Positions 45,191 through 53,593 of a stretch of 64,000 nucleotides of DNA are shown here, in pieces. The notes under the pieces were generated by a model. It searched no databases. It had not been told where the DNA came from and saw only the letters and a list, made by a program, of their open reading frames with translations. Origin of the DNA: CBDAKK01 sp965196605 (GTDB lineage: Bacteria > Spirochaetota > Spirochaetia > WTKD01 > G963693115); NCBI GenBank assembly GCA_965196605.1, contig CBDAKK010000001.1:421403-485402 (forward strand), written 5' to 3'. Made by a program: the position numbers and the translations under genes. Position 1 is the stretch's first letter; every line of letters begins with the position of its first letter.

Positions 45191-46162
45191 TTATTTCTTC
45201 GATGGCGGTATTCCATCAATCGCAAATATTCGAGCCTTTACCTTATCCGCAAGAGCATTATGTCCTTCCACAACTACTACTTCATTTTCAAGCAGCCCAT
45301 CTACAACCTCCACCAGTGTTTGATCAACACCTCCATCATTCGATTCTATTCCCAATTGTACAGGACGAAACAAAACATCCCCTGTGTCCTCCACAATATC
45401 ATGTACAACAAACACGCCATACGCAAAAGCATCATCCACCAATCTCTGCACTATAATATTTTTTGGAATCGCCATTGCATTTTTCCGTTCTTCTAAGACA
45501 AGACTAAGTTCCCCTACCATGCCACTTTTGATGTGTGGCGCCAACTGAGCAAGTGCAACAGTAACATGCATGGTACTAGACTTGTCGGAAAAAACTTTAT
45601 TAACCGCAAGAACGCGCACATCAAAACTATTTTCTAGTACGCTTTCATTCTCTTGGCTCATTGTAGAAAACCTTAGCTTACCACGACTATTTTTTGTAAT
45701 AAAGGGTACGTCTGTTTCAGAAACCGAAATGCTGAGTTCTAACTTTTCATTATCTATAATTTCTATAATCTTTTTCCCAGCACCAACTTCGTTTCCTATC
45801 TCAGCAAGTATGTCCGAAACTTGCCCAGAAACTGGAGCGGTAAGCGGACTTGCAAGAAAGGTGCTCCCTGCCTTTGATGCATCAACAATTCCAAGCAACT
45901 GCCCTTTTCTCACGCTATCACCCTTACGCACTTTTAAGGCCCTAAGCCTACCGCTCATTTCAGACGTAACACCCGCTACAACAGAAGAATCAATCATGGC
46001 TGCCGCAAAAAGCTTGCGTTCTATATTTACCGGAGTAACCGTTTTACCGACAACCCCAAATGTCACCACCTCATCAGCACTGGAATCTTCTTTCTTTTGA
46101 CATGAGTCTACAAGCACACACAAAAGCACAATAACAACAATACGTAGACACTTAACCCTCAT
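45191..46162 (-). CDS. Efflux periplasmic adaptor lipoprotein (HlyD/MFP family)
   Basis: A 323-aa membrane-fusion protein linking an inner-membrane transporter to TolC. MRVKCLRIVVIVLLCVLVDSC gives a lipoprotein signal with lipobox VDSC. RALKVRKGDSVRKGQLLGIVD is the biotinyl-lipoyl-like hairpin and SPLTAPVSGQVSDILAEIGN its second half, followed by beta-barrel strands. ATG 46162 comes one base after the tolC-like stop (TGAAATG), giving translational coupling. No RND or ABC inner-membrane partner is present nearby, which is unusual. Confidence 0.88.
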   Translation of the reverse strand: MRVKCLRIVVIVLLCVLVDSCQKKEDSSADEVVTFGVVGKTVTPVNIERKLFAAAMIDSSVVAGVTSEMSGRLRALKVRKGDSVRKGQLLGIVDASKAGSTFLASPLTAPVSGQVSDILAEIGNEVGAGKKIIEIIDNEKLELSISVSETDVPFITKNSRGKLRFSTMSQENESVLENSFDVRVLAVNKVFSDKSSTMHVTVALAQLAPHIKSGMVGELSLVLEERKNAMAIPKNIIVQRLVDDAFAYGVFVVHDIVEDTGDVLFRPVQLGIESNDGGVDQTLVEVVDGLLENEVVVVEGHNALADKVKARIFAIDGIPPSKK

Positions 46163-46163
46163 T

Positions 46164-47546
46164 TCAATATACCCCATCTCTTGCATTAGCTAAAACCTTA
46201 ATGTCGAGAATAGCCTTTATAACTTCTGCCTGTTGTGTGATATGTTTTATTTGCGTATTATGCAACTCTGCTTTTGTAGTAAGATATTCCTTCACCGTAA
46301 TAAGCCCGTTTTTATAAGCCTCCTGCCCAAGTTCATATGCCCGCTGTGCAACAGCAACCTGTGTCTGATTATTTTCAAGCGTATTCATTAAAAGCTTCAA
46401 TCTCGATTTGTTAGACTCAAGTTCGTTCTCATTAGTAAAACCCTGCTGTGCAATTTCCATTTTCTTTGCATGTATTGATTTATTGAGAGTACGCAAACTC
46501 TTCGAGGTGGAAGACCAAGGAAGATATTTCATGATGCTTATAGAAACGCTCATAGTAAGTTTTCCATTATCCGCATTCCAGTTATCTCCATTAAACCAAT
46601 CAACTCTATCTGCATTTGCCAAACGTGTTCCTAAAGAATAATTCAATGACAATGAGGGCATGTAGTCAAAGGCCGTATTCCAACGTTGAAGTTCCAAGGA
46701 CTGTAAAGAGGCGCGCAGCTTTGCGCTCTTAGCATTGTTTGCACTCGTAAGCGAAAGAATCGCTGTAATATCAAATTTTGATATATCGGGAACATCATCC
46801 GTCAGAACCACATCGCTGAACATAGCGCTGTGTCCTAAAACAACAAGCAAGAATCGACGTGCCTTCGCTTCTTTATCCACCTGTGCATCATAAGCCTGCT
46901 CTGCATTTAAAAAGGCAAGCTTGGTTTTGAGCATGGAATACCCATCTTGTAACCCCGCTCCATAAGCTCGCTCGGCTTCGCGCACATCCACTCTTGAAAC
47001 GGCAAGCTGTTCTTGTAATACGCGAAGCGCCTTCCGCGCTATTAGGAGATCAAAATAAAGCTTTTGCGTTTGTACAGCCGTATTAAACGTAAGTTCATCA
47101 AAGCTTATTTTTTGAGCCTTGTAATCTTGAATTGACTGGAAAATGCCAATAACGCCTTTGGTCACTTGTGCTGCTGTTATGTTAATTGAAAAATCAAGGT
47201 TCGCAGAAAGCGATGTTTGCGAAGGATCGGGATTTTGTGGACTTGGCTCTGGTTTCTTATCCGTTCTAAGATACGAAAGAGAAAGATCAACCTTAGTAGG
47301 CAGAAGTGCAAACCACGATGAATTGCGAGCTATACGCACCTTCTGTAAAGCATACTGCCCAATATTCAATTGCAAGTTTTTTTTCAGCGCAGTTTGCACA
47401 GCCTCTTCAAGACTTATGCGCAGCGTATTTGTTTGCGCTTCAGAGAATACCGCAACAGAGAAAAAGCACACAAACAGAAAAATTGTAAATAGACTCATAC
47501 GCTGCAAGCTGCGGGCACAAGGGAGAACTCTGCTTAATTTCTTCAC
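46164..47546 (-). CDS. TolC-family outer membrane efflux protein
   Basis: A 460-aa outer-membrane channel-tunnel protein (OEP family). It has an export signal (SLFTIFLFVCFFSVAVFSEA) and two halves each starting with ISLEEAVQTALKKNL-type helices, with long amphipathic helices containing QKLYFDLLIARKALRVLQEQ and YELGQEAYKNGLITVKEYL. GTG 47546 is placed 6 nt after a TATAAT and gives a basic KKLSRVLPCARS extension before the hydrophobic core; an ATG at 47498 is the alternative. It is coupled to the adaptor gene. Confidence 0.9.
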   Translation of the reverse strand: MKKLSRVLPCARSLQRMSLFTIFLFVCFFSVAVFSEAQTNTLRISLEEAVQTALKKNLQLNIGQYALQKVRIARNSSWFALLPTKVDLSLSYLRTDKKPEPSPQNPDPSQTSLSANLDFSINITAAQVTKGVIGIFQSIQDYKAQKISFDELTFNTAVQTQKLYFDLLIARKALRVLQEQLAVSRVDVREAERAYGAGLQDGYSMLKTKLAFLNAEQAYDAQVDKEAKARRFLLVVLGHSAMFSDVVLTDDVPDISKFDITAILSLTSANNAKSAKLRASLQSLELQRWNTAFDYMPSLSLNYSLGTRLANADRVDWFNGDNWNADNGKLTMSVSISIMKYLPWSSTSKSLRTLNKSIHAKKMEIAQQGFTNENELESNKSRLKLLMNTLENNQTQVAVAQRAYELGQEAYKNGLITVKEYLTTKAELHNTQIKHITQQAEVIKAILDIKVLANARDGVY

Positions 47547-47558
47547 ATAGTAATTATA
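47544..47558 (-). promoter_or_regulatory. Minus-10 hexamer 6 nt before the tolC-like GTG start
   Basis: TATAAT (47558-47553, minus strand), then TACTAT, then GTG at 47546. Same N6 geometry as tpx, ugd, ribD, proS and the DUF5312 gene. Confidence 0.6.
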
Positions 47559-47766
47559 CCCCAACAAGATAAAAAATATATGGGCTATTAAATACCTATT
47601 CCCTCCAATGCTAAATTTTCATGTTAGTCTTTGATTATGGAATTTTCAAACTGTGGAAGTTTCATAACACGGCTATTTCACTATACATATGTATTTACCA
47701 AGCCTTGCAAACTTCATAAAAATTTTCTATGCATCAATTATGAAATTTCAATATATAAAAACTGGA

Positions 47767-48012
47767 ATGTATAAGTACATTTACATAATAACCATCGCCT
47801 TATTTTTGTCAGGATTCAACTGTGAAATTCCCAAAGAAAATACAAAGGTGACAAACTGTTTGGTTGAAAAATACATAGACGCTGATGGCGGAATTAGAGA
47901 ACTTAAGAAAAGCAATAGGCGATATTGCGAACTTACAAATGCTACCGTGTTAACAATGCATGAGTACAAGCCAAGGTCAGAAACAGCTTTAAGTTGTATA
48001 TGCATGGGATAA
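47767..48012 (+). CDS. Small lipoprotein, possibly truncated
   Basis: An 81-aa product from ATG 47767: YKYIYIITIALFLSGFNC is a lipoprotein-like signal. Cys-containing polar sequence (VTNCLVEKYIDADGGIREL) follows. Longer in-frame starts exist at 47740 and 47689. It ends within 60 bp of the putative prophage end repeats, so its C-terminus may have been altered by integration. Not recognised. Confidence 0.45.
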   Translation: MYKYIYIITIALFLSGFNCEIPKENTKVTNCLVEKYIDADGGIRELKKSNRRYCELTNATVLTMHEYKPRSETALSCICMG

Positions 48013-48063
48013 GTAGGCGGGATTAAATGGGATAACAGTGGTATTTGGTGGGATAGATGGGAG

Positions 48064-48126
48064 TATTTTTGCAACTGGGTTTTATATTTTGCAACTGAAA
48101 CTGCGTATTTTTGCGTGCGGTTTTAA
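48064..48126. repeat. Three 21-nt iterons, candidate Mu-like prophage end
   Basis: TATTTTTGCAACTG (48064), TATTTTGCAACTG (48085) and TATTTTTGCGTGCGG (48106) recur at exactly 21-nt steps. Mu-type transposases bind about 22-bp repeats at phage ends, and these lie directly outside the first phage gene. The exact terminus is not determinable here. Confidence 0.5.
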
Positions 48127-48173
48127 CAAGAACAAACTTGGCAAATATGGCGCGACAAGGTAGTTAGTGTGCG

Positions 48174-48941
48174 GTGTGGCGTTTTTATTTTTTGAGAAAC
48201 CAAAACAATAACACGGGTTATTTTGAGAAGGTAAGAGAAGCAGATATTGTGGTAAGCATGAGAAGATACGGTGAAGGAACGAATGCGAACGGAGCGTATC
48301 ACACGCAGAGAAATAACAAGGTAGACCCGCAGGGTACGTGCAATGTAACGAGTTATGTGATGGCGTCAAAGCGAGCGGGTGCGATGTTTGAAGTACCGGT
48401 AGGCATGCAAGCAGAAGACTACTTTGCAGGATATCTCAAGCGTAAAGAAGCGATACGGGTGATGCGAGAAGCGGCGCCGTGGGCATTTTATGGGAATGGT
48501 TCTGTGAAAATAAAACCTTACGAAGTGCATACAATGTTGCGGTGGGGCTATAACAAAATAGCCAATGGTGTGGGAGTTGCGGAGTTTGGAATAGACAGGA
48601 CGCTGCAAGAGCTTATATGGATGGTGCAAGTCGGTGCGGGAGTTGTGGTAAGCGGGGACTTTCCAAACTATCGGGGAAATAGACTAGCCCACATTGTGAG
48701 CATTGGCGATGTGGTGTATTCGGGAGACTGCCCCGAAAGTCCGAATCAAATAGAGCTTGATAGATTTGAGGCGTTTATTATAGACGATCCGTGGGGCGAT
48801 TATAGGGTCGGATACAACCCGGATGTAACGGGGTATGAGAAAGGGAACAACGTCATTATGAGAAAAGCAGATGTGGTTGAGTACCTGAAGAACAGCGGAG
48901 AGAACGAAGGGTACTGGGCACATGTGATAGTGAGAAATTAA
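48174..48941 (+). CDS. Phage endolysin, C39-like cysteine peptidase family
   Basis: Predicted lysis enzyme. The core GTCNVTSYVMASK carries the nucleophile Cys, RLAHIVSIGDV the His and FIIDDPWGDYRVGY the Asp/Asn region of a papain-fold C39-like peptidase, the usual lysin type in spirochaete prophages. The start is uncertain: 48174 (GTG), 48192 (TTG), 48249 (GTG) and 48258 (ATG, 227 aa) are all in frame; family-like sequence begins around VREADIVVSMRRYG, so I keep the long form. It is the first gene of the lysis module and is followed after 9 nt by the holin-like gene. Confidence 0.8.
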   Translation: MWRFYFLRNQNNNTGYFEKVREADIVVSMRRYGEGTNANGAYHTQRNNKVDPQGTCNVTSYVMASKRAGAMFEVPVGMQAEDYFAGYLKRKEAIRVMREAAPWAFYGNGSVKIKPYEVHTMLRWGYNKIANGVGVAEFGIDRTLQELIWMVQVGAGVVVSGDFPNYRGNRLAHIVSIGDVVYSGDCPESPNQIELDRFEAFIIDDPWGDYRVGYNPDVTGYEKGNNVIMRKADVVEYLKNSGENEGYWAHVIVRN

Positions 48942-48950
48942 GGAGGAGTT

Positions 48951-49169
48951 ATGAAAAAAGTCTTGAGAGAAATATTTAGCGATGAGAGTGGGGTTTTGAG
49001 TAGTAAGAGAATACTAGGGTCGATAACATTATTTTTTGCAATGGGGTTGACCACATATTCAGTGATAACAGGGGATTCTACAGAGCCATTTTTGGGATGG
49101 GCATATGGAGCGTCATCAACATTGTTGGGAGCTGGAATTATTGAAAAGTTTGCACGGAGGAGATATTGA
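48951..49169 (+). CDS. Holin-like small membrane protein
   Basis: A 72-aa protein with an N-terminal soluble stretch (KKVLREIFSDESGVLSSKR) and two hydrophobic segments (ILGSITLFFAMGLTTYSVI; FLGWAYGASSTLLGAGII), ending in basic ARRRY. This is a class II holin topology. AAGGAGGAGTT precedes ATG closely. Its stop TGA overlaps the ATG of the next gene. Context between endolysin and spanin-like frames supports a holin role; there is no sequence proof. Confidence 0.65.
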   Translation: MKKVLREIFSDESGVLSSKRILGSITLFFAMGLTTYSVITGDSTEPFLGWAYGASSTLLGAGIIEKFARRRY

Positions 49170-49573
49170 TGATATGTGGAATAGTATCAAGAAGTACGGC
49201 GTTCTTATTGGTGGTTTTATCACTGGTGCAATCATGCTGGCAACCCGTTTACTCGCAAACACGAGCGGAGAGAAAGGGCGCATTGCTGGAAGAATTAGAG
49301 CAAATAATAAGTCGGCAAGAGATGCGAATACAGGAGCTAGAGAAGGAGTTGCAGAAGCAAGAGAACTTGGAGAGGCAACGAGAGAGAGTATTAAGCGAAG
49401 TCAACGGCTTGTTAGAGAAGCAAAGCGAGAGACTGGGCGAGCAAGAGACATTGTTCAGGAGTTACGAGCGGGTGAGTGGTAAGCAAGCGATTGAAGCAGG
49501 TCTACTGGGCGGACTTACGGGGTTAGTCGTGGGTTTTGTCGGTGGAGTTGTGGGAATGTATTACTTGAAGTGA
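49169..49573 (+). CDS. Spanin-like coiled-coil protein, outer frame
   Basis: A 134-aa protein with a signal-like segment (RSTAFLLVVLSLVQSCWQP; VQSC could be a weak lipobox), a long heptad-rich coiled coil (about 35-100: ISRQEMRIQELEKELQKQE) and a C-terminal glycine-rich hydrophobic helix (GLLGGLTGLVVGFVGGVVG). A TTG at 49166 is also possible. It overlaps almost entirely with another frame starting at 49174. In lambda-like phages, lysis spanins Rz and Rz1 overlap in this manner; this is my inference from position and features. Confidence 0.6.
   Translation: MICGIVSRSTAFLLVVLSLVQSCWQPVYSQTRAERKGALLEELEQIISRQEMRIQELEKELQKQENLERQRERVLSEVNGLLEKQSERLGEQETLFRSYERVSGKQAIEAGLLGGLTGLVVGFVGGVVGMYYLK
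49174..49482 (+). CDS. Spanin-like protein, overlapping +2 frame
   Basis: A 102-aa frame entirely inside the previous gene. ATG 49174 is 5 nt after ATG 49169 and shares GGAGGAG. The product has one N-terminal transmembrane helix (YGVLIGGFITGAIMLATRLL) followed by a polar helical region (SARDANTGAREGVAEARELG), i.e. i-spanin topology. Both frames look protein-like, which is rare by chance. It could be a shadow of the longer frame; coding evidence is needed. Confidence 0.45.
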   Translation: MWNSIKKYGVLIGGFITGAIMLATRLLANTSGEKGRIAGRIRANNKSARDANTGAREGVAEARELGEATRESIKRSQRLVREAKRETGRARDIVQELRAGEW

Positions 49574-49604
49574 AGAGTTTCAAGGGAATGATAAGGAAGA
49601 AGCT

Positions 49605-49970
49605 ATGGATGAGATAAGCGTGTGGATGCGAATAGCGATAGGAGCGGTATCGCTTATAAGCACGATGGTGGGGCTTGTTGTGTGGATGTGGAAGATGCTA
49701 CAGAGGCAGGCGCAAAAGAATGCGGAAGCGATAGAGCGAGTAGCATCAGCAATGGGCAAGCGGTTTGACGAGAGTGAAAAAGAACTAGCGAGCGTGAAAG
49801 AAGCATTGGAAGAGGATGTAGCAAAGTTGCGACAAGACATATCACATCGAGCGACCAATAAAGAAATAGCAGAAATAAATGAGCGATTAAGTAGTATAGA
49901 AGCAAATCAGCGAGGTATGAATAACATATTGGGAGTTATACACCAGCACATTTTGAAGAAGGAACAATAA
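49605..49970 (+). CDS. DUF2730-type Mu-like phage protein
   Basis: A 121-aa protein with an N-terminal transmembrane helix (WMRIAIGAVSLISTMVGLVVW) and a coiled coil (ASAMGKRFDESEKELASVK). This pattern and the position after the lysis genes and before the gp26/gp27 homologues match the Mu gp25-region DUF2730 proteins. Function unknown, possibly lysis- or packaging-related. GGAAGAAGC precedes ATG. Confidence 0.65.
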   Translation: MDEISVWMRIAIGAVSLISTMVGLVVWMWKMLQRQAQKNAEAIERVASAMGKRFDESEKELASVKEALEEDVAKLRQDISHRATNKEIAEINERLSSIEANQRGMNNILGVIHQHILKKEQ

Positions 49971-49973
49971 GGT

Positions 49974-50267
49974 ATGAGTAACGCATTTGACGAGAATAAG
50001 CGGCGGATTATAGATCTTTTGGCGGTAGATGAGGGGTATAGCATTAACAGTCGGATACTGTGGAGCGTGCTTACGGACTGGGGACACAGTATACCGCTGG
50101 ATGATGTACATAAGCAGCTTAAGTGGCTGGAGCACGTAGGGTGCGTGAGAACCGAGTGGATAGGCGATTTTGCGCAAGTGGCGACTTTGACCCAGAGGGG
50201 CTTGGATGCCTCTGAAGGAAGGATACAGATTCGAGGGATAGAACGAAAGTTGCCAGAGCTGGAGTGA
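49974..50267 (+). CDS. Mu gp26-like winged-helix protein
   Basis: A 97-aa protein with a winged-helix pattern: DENKRRIIDLLAVDEGYSIN, LWSVLTDWGHSIPLDDVHKQL, then a wing ending TLTQRGLDASEGR. It lies 3 nt after the DUF2730 gene and 4 nt before the small terminase, as gp26 does in Mu. Probably a DNA-binding protein in packaging. Confidence 0.65.
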   Translation: MSNAFDENKRRIIDLLAVDEGYSINSRILWSVLTDWGHSIPLDDVHKQLKWLEHVGCVRTEWIGDFAQVATLTQRGLDASEGRIQIRGIERKLPELE

Positions 50268-50271
50268 AGCG

Positions 50272-50826
50272 ATGGCACAAAAATCAAGTATAGAGCAGTT
50301 ACCCGAAGAGTTGCAGAAGGCGTTGCATAAACTGTTACGGAAACCGAAAACTACGATAGACGAAGCAACTGCGTATATTAATAAACTTACACAAGGAAGT
50401 AGCACGAAGATAAGTCGTAGTGCGATGGCACGGTATAAGAAGCGTATCGATGTAGAAGGAGAACGGCTGAAGCAAGCACGAGTGGTTGCGCAAGCGATTG
50501 TGCAAGAACATGGGGAGGATACTGAAAATGCGGTAGGTCGACTGTTGCTTGAGAAGCTACGAGTGCTTGTATTTGACATGTTTGATTTGTTTGATGAAGG
50601 CAATGGCATGGGCGCAAGCGATCGGGTAAAAACGATAAAGACAATCAGCGAAACGTTGCATCATATTGAAGTTGCGGCGAGTGCGAGTGTGGAGCGGGAG
50701 AAAAAGATACGCAAGCTGGTGGTGGAGGAAGCGGAGAGAACCTTAAAGAAAAGTGGGCTTGGGAGAGGAGTACTGGAAAAGAGCTTGGAAGCAATAGGCA
50801 ACACCTATGGGATACACAGCAAATGA
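50272..50826 (+). CDS. Phage terminase small subunit-like (DUF3486, Mu gp27)
   Basis: A 184-aa protein, N-terminal SIEQLPEELQKALHKLLRKP then TIDEATAYINKLTQGSSTKISRSAMARYKKRI, an HTH typical of DUF3486 proteins, followed by a helical oligomerisation region. It overlaps the large terminase by 4 nt (ATGA), so the two are coupled. It should recognise phage DNA ends for packaging. Confidence 0.8.
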   Translation: MAQKSSIEQLPEELQKALHKLLRKPKTTIDEATAYINKLTQGSSTKISRSAMARYKKRIDVEGERLKQARVVAQAIVQEHGEDTENAVGRLLLEKLRVLVFDMFDLFDEGNGMGASDRVKTIKTISETLHHIEVAASASVEREKKIRKLVVEEAERTLKKSGLGRGVLEKSLEAIGNTYGIHSK

Positions 50827-52136
50827 AGAATGTAGTGCCATTATATGAGTATCAGAAGAGGTGGCTTAACGATGAGAGTCGGTTTAAGATAGGGATGTTT
50901 GCGAGGCAGAGGGGCAAGACATTTACGACGACGCTTGAGATAGTACTAGATTGTTTGGAAGCAGAGGCGCGGGGAGAGAAGCGCAGGTGGGTGATACTCT
51001 CACGAGGGGAGCGACAGGCGCGGGAAGCGATGAACGAAGGAGTGAAGCGGCATCTTGAGGCGATAAACATTGTACTAAAAAGCTACAACGAAGAGTACTT
51101 GGAAGATTTGAGGGTGTTAGCGCATGAAGCGGTGCTTTCGGGGGGTAGTAAAATAACGGCATTGCCAGCGAATGCGGACACGGCGCGGGGCTTTAGTGCG
51201 AATGTGTATTTGGATGAGTTTGCGTTTCATAAGGACAGTAGGCAGATATGGAAGGCGGTATTTCCTATTGTCAGTGCGGGGCATCGGTTACGAATTACGA
51301 GCACGCCGAATGGCAAGGGGAATATGTTTTATACGCTTTTTAGTGCTCATGAGAGTCCGTTTAGTAAGCATGTGTGTGATATCTATGAAGCGGTGAAACA
51401 GGGGCTCCCCAGAGATGTGGAAGCACTGAAAAGGACAATTGGCGATGCACAGGCGTGGGAACAAGAGTATGAGTTACGTTGGGTGGATGAAGCGAGTGCA
51501 TGGTTATCGTATGACTTGATAGCAAGTGTAGAAGAGAGATGCGCAGGAAGCAGAGAGGGTTACGCAGGTGGTTTGTGTTATGTGGGAGAAGACATAGCGA
51601 GGCGGGGCGACTTGTGGGTGCTATGGGTGAGTGAGCTTGTGGGCGATGTGTTGTGGACGCGGGAAGTGATAGCGAGGCGAAATATTAGCTTTGCGGAGCA
51701 AGATGCAATACGGCATGAGGTGATGCAACGGTATCGGGTAGCGAGGATATGCATAGACCAAACGGGTATGGGTGAGAAGCCGGTGGAGGATGCGAAACGC
51801 AAATATGGAGAGTACGTAGTAGAGGGCGTATTATTCACAGGAGCGAATAAACAACATGTAGCGACTGTTGCGAAGCAACGGTTTGAAGATAAGCGGATAC
51901 GCATACCGCAAGGAGATGAGGCATTGCGGAAGGACTTACACAGCTTGCAGAGGATAAGCACGCCAACAGGTGGAGTGCGGTTTGATGCAAGTCGTGATGA
52001 GGGAAGTCATGCGGATAGAGCGTGGGCGTGCTTTTTGAGCATGTATGCAGGGAGCAGGGAGCATCAACGCCCGCGGTATGAGAAAGTAGAAATGGGAGTT
52101 GGGAGCAGTGGCTTTGGACGAGGGCGAGCGTTATAA
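50823..52136 (+). CDS. Phage terminase large subunit (Mu gp28-like)
   Basis: Packaging motor and nuclease, 437 aa. ATPase: Walker A variant FARQRGKTFTTT (about 26-37), Walker B NVYLDEFAF, coupling motif RITSTPNGKG. Nuclease: YVGEDIARRGDLWVL (first Asp) and ICIDQTGMGEKPVEDAK (second Asp). The order matches Mu-like large terminases. It starts inside the small subunit gene and ends 9 nt before the portal start. Confidence 0.9.
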   Translation: MKNVVPLYEYQKRWLNDESRFKIGMFARQRGKTFTTTLEIVLDCLEAEARGEKRRWVILSRGERQAREAMNEGVKRHLEAINIVLKSYNEEYLEDLRVLAHEAVLSGGSKITALPANADTARGFSANVYLDEFAFHKDSRQIWKAVFPIVSAGHRLRITSTPNGKGNMFYTLFSAHESPFSKHVCDIYEAVKQGLPRDVEALKRTIGDAQAWEQEYELRWVDEASAWLSYDLIASVEERCAGSREGYAGGLCYVGEDIARRGDLWVLWVSELVGDVLWTREVIARRNISFAEQDAIRHEVMQRYRVARICIDQTGMGEKPVEDAKRKYGEYVVEGVLFTGANKQHVATVAKQRFEDKRIRIPQGDEALRKDLHSLQRISTPTGGVRFDASRDEGSHADRAWACFLSMYAGSREHQRPRYEKVEMGVGSSGFGRGRAL

Positions 52137-52145
52137 GGAGTGTAT

Positions 52146-53593
52146 ATGTCGATAGGATTTGAAGGAAAAGGCGCAAATAAAAAAGTATTACAAGAGGAGG
52201 TGGTAACACCACTAGTACGTAATGCATCGTGGCGGAGTGAAGCGGTAGCGCGGATACTCACGCCGACTCGGCTGGTCTCGTTGTTGCAAAATTCAATAGA
52301 GCGGTATAACACGGAGTATTTGACGCTTGCGGAGGAAATGGAAGAGAAAGACCCGCATTATGCGGGTGTGTTGGGAGTGAGAAAGCGAGCGGTGAGCAGG
52401 TTGCAAGCGGTGGTGGAGCCGGGCAAGGAAGAGAAGAACGCGCACGTGGAGTTGGTGAGAGAAGTAGTAGAGAGTCCTGAGTTTGAGAGTATGGTGTATG
52501 ACTTGATGGACGCGATAGGGAAAGGGTACTCGGTGGTAGAGATACTGTGGCGGATGGAAAGTCATAGGTGGATACCGGATAGGTTTGCATGGCGAGATCC
52601 ACGCTGGTTTATGTTTGATGAGGAGACGGGAGCGCGATTGTTGATACACGACCCGATGAATTATGAGGGGCGAGAGATGCCTGCCTATAAGTTTATCTCA
52701 CATATACCACGACTTAAGAATGGGCTTGCGATACGTGGGGGCTTGGCACGGCTTGTGGCAACGAGTTATATGTGCAAGCAGTTTGTATTAAGCGATTGGA
52801 TGAGTTTTATAGACATGTATGGGCTACCGATACGGATAGGTAAGTATGGAGCTAATGCGACAGAAGAGGATATAGTGACACTCAAACGAGCGGTGGCAAG
52901 CATTGGCGTGGATGGAGCTGCCGCGATACCGCGGACATGGACATTGTCTTTGAGAAACTTACGGACGGGCGAAGTAGTGCGAGTGAGTTTAAGGAAGCTG
53001 CGATGTGGATAGACAGTCAAGTGAGTAAGGCAGTGCTAGGGCAGACGATGACCACAGACAATGGGAGTAGTAAGGCACAGGCGAGTGTACACAATGATGT
53101 GAGACTTGACATATTGGAGGCGGATGCAAACGAGCTACAAAACACGATAAATGCACAGCTGGTGCGACCTGTGATTGACTTGAACTTTGGGGTACAGAAG
53201 TGTTATCCGAAGGTTGTAATACGTGTTCCGCGAGAAGAGAACATAGAGCTGTTGGTGAATGCGTTAAAAGAGTTGGTGCCGTTAGGCTTGCCGGTGGATG
53301 CGCATGGAATGCTTGAGAAGTTAGGGTTGCCAGTGCCAGATAAGAACGCGGTATTGTTGGGGCCGAAGGGGCACGCTGAAGAAGTGGAGGTAAACACGGT
53401 GGAGCTGAATAGTGCGGGTTCTTATAGCGATGATTGGGTTGAGGTTGGAAACGATGTGTATGATGAGGTTGAGAGAATAGCAAGCGAGTGTAATAGTTTG
53501 GAAGAGTTGCAAAAGAAATTGCAAAGCGTAGAGGGTGTTGAGGCAGGTAGGGCAGAGCGTTTGGCGTTGGACTTGCTGAAAGCGAGAGTGTGA
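52146..53593 (+). pseudogene. Portal protein (DUF935, Mu gp29-like), frameshifted
   Basis: Forms the head vertex through which DNA passes. The first frame runs from ATG 52146 (AAGGAG upstream) to 53012 and matches DUF935 up to GVDGAAAIP (near 52929). After that the family-like sequence continues in the +2 frame as MDIVFEKLTDGRSSASEFKE to the stop at 53593, while the original frame reads TWTLSLRNLRTGE and ends. One missing base near 52930-52937 (CCGCGGACATGG) accounts for it. Either the gene is dead, or there is frameshifting or a sequencing error. Confidence 0.82.

Noticed and set aside
49887..50609. 240-codon minus-strand open frame in the phage packaging genes
   Set aside because: Antisense to gp26/gp27-like genes; its Ser/Cys/Leu-rich composition is a by-product of purine-rich coding strands.
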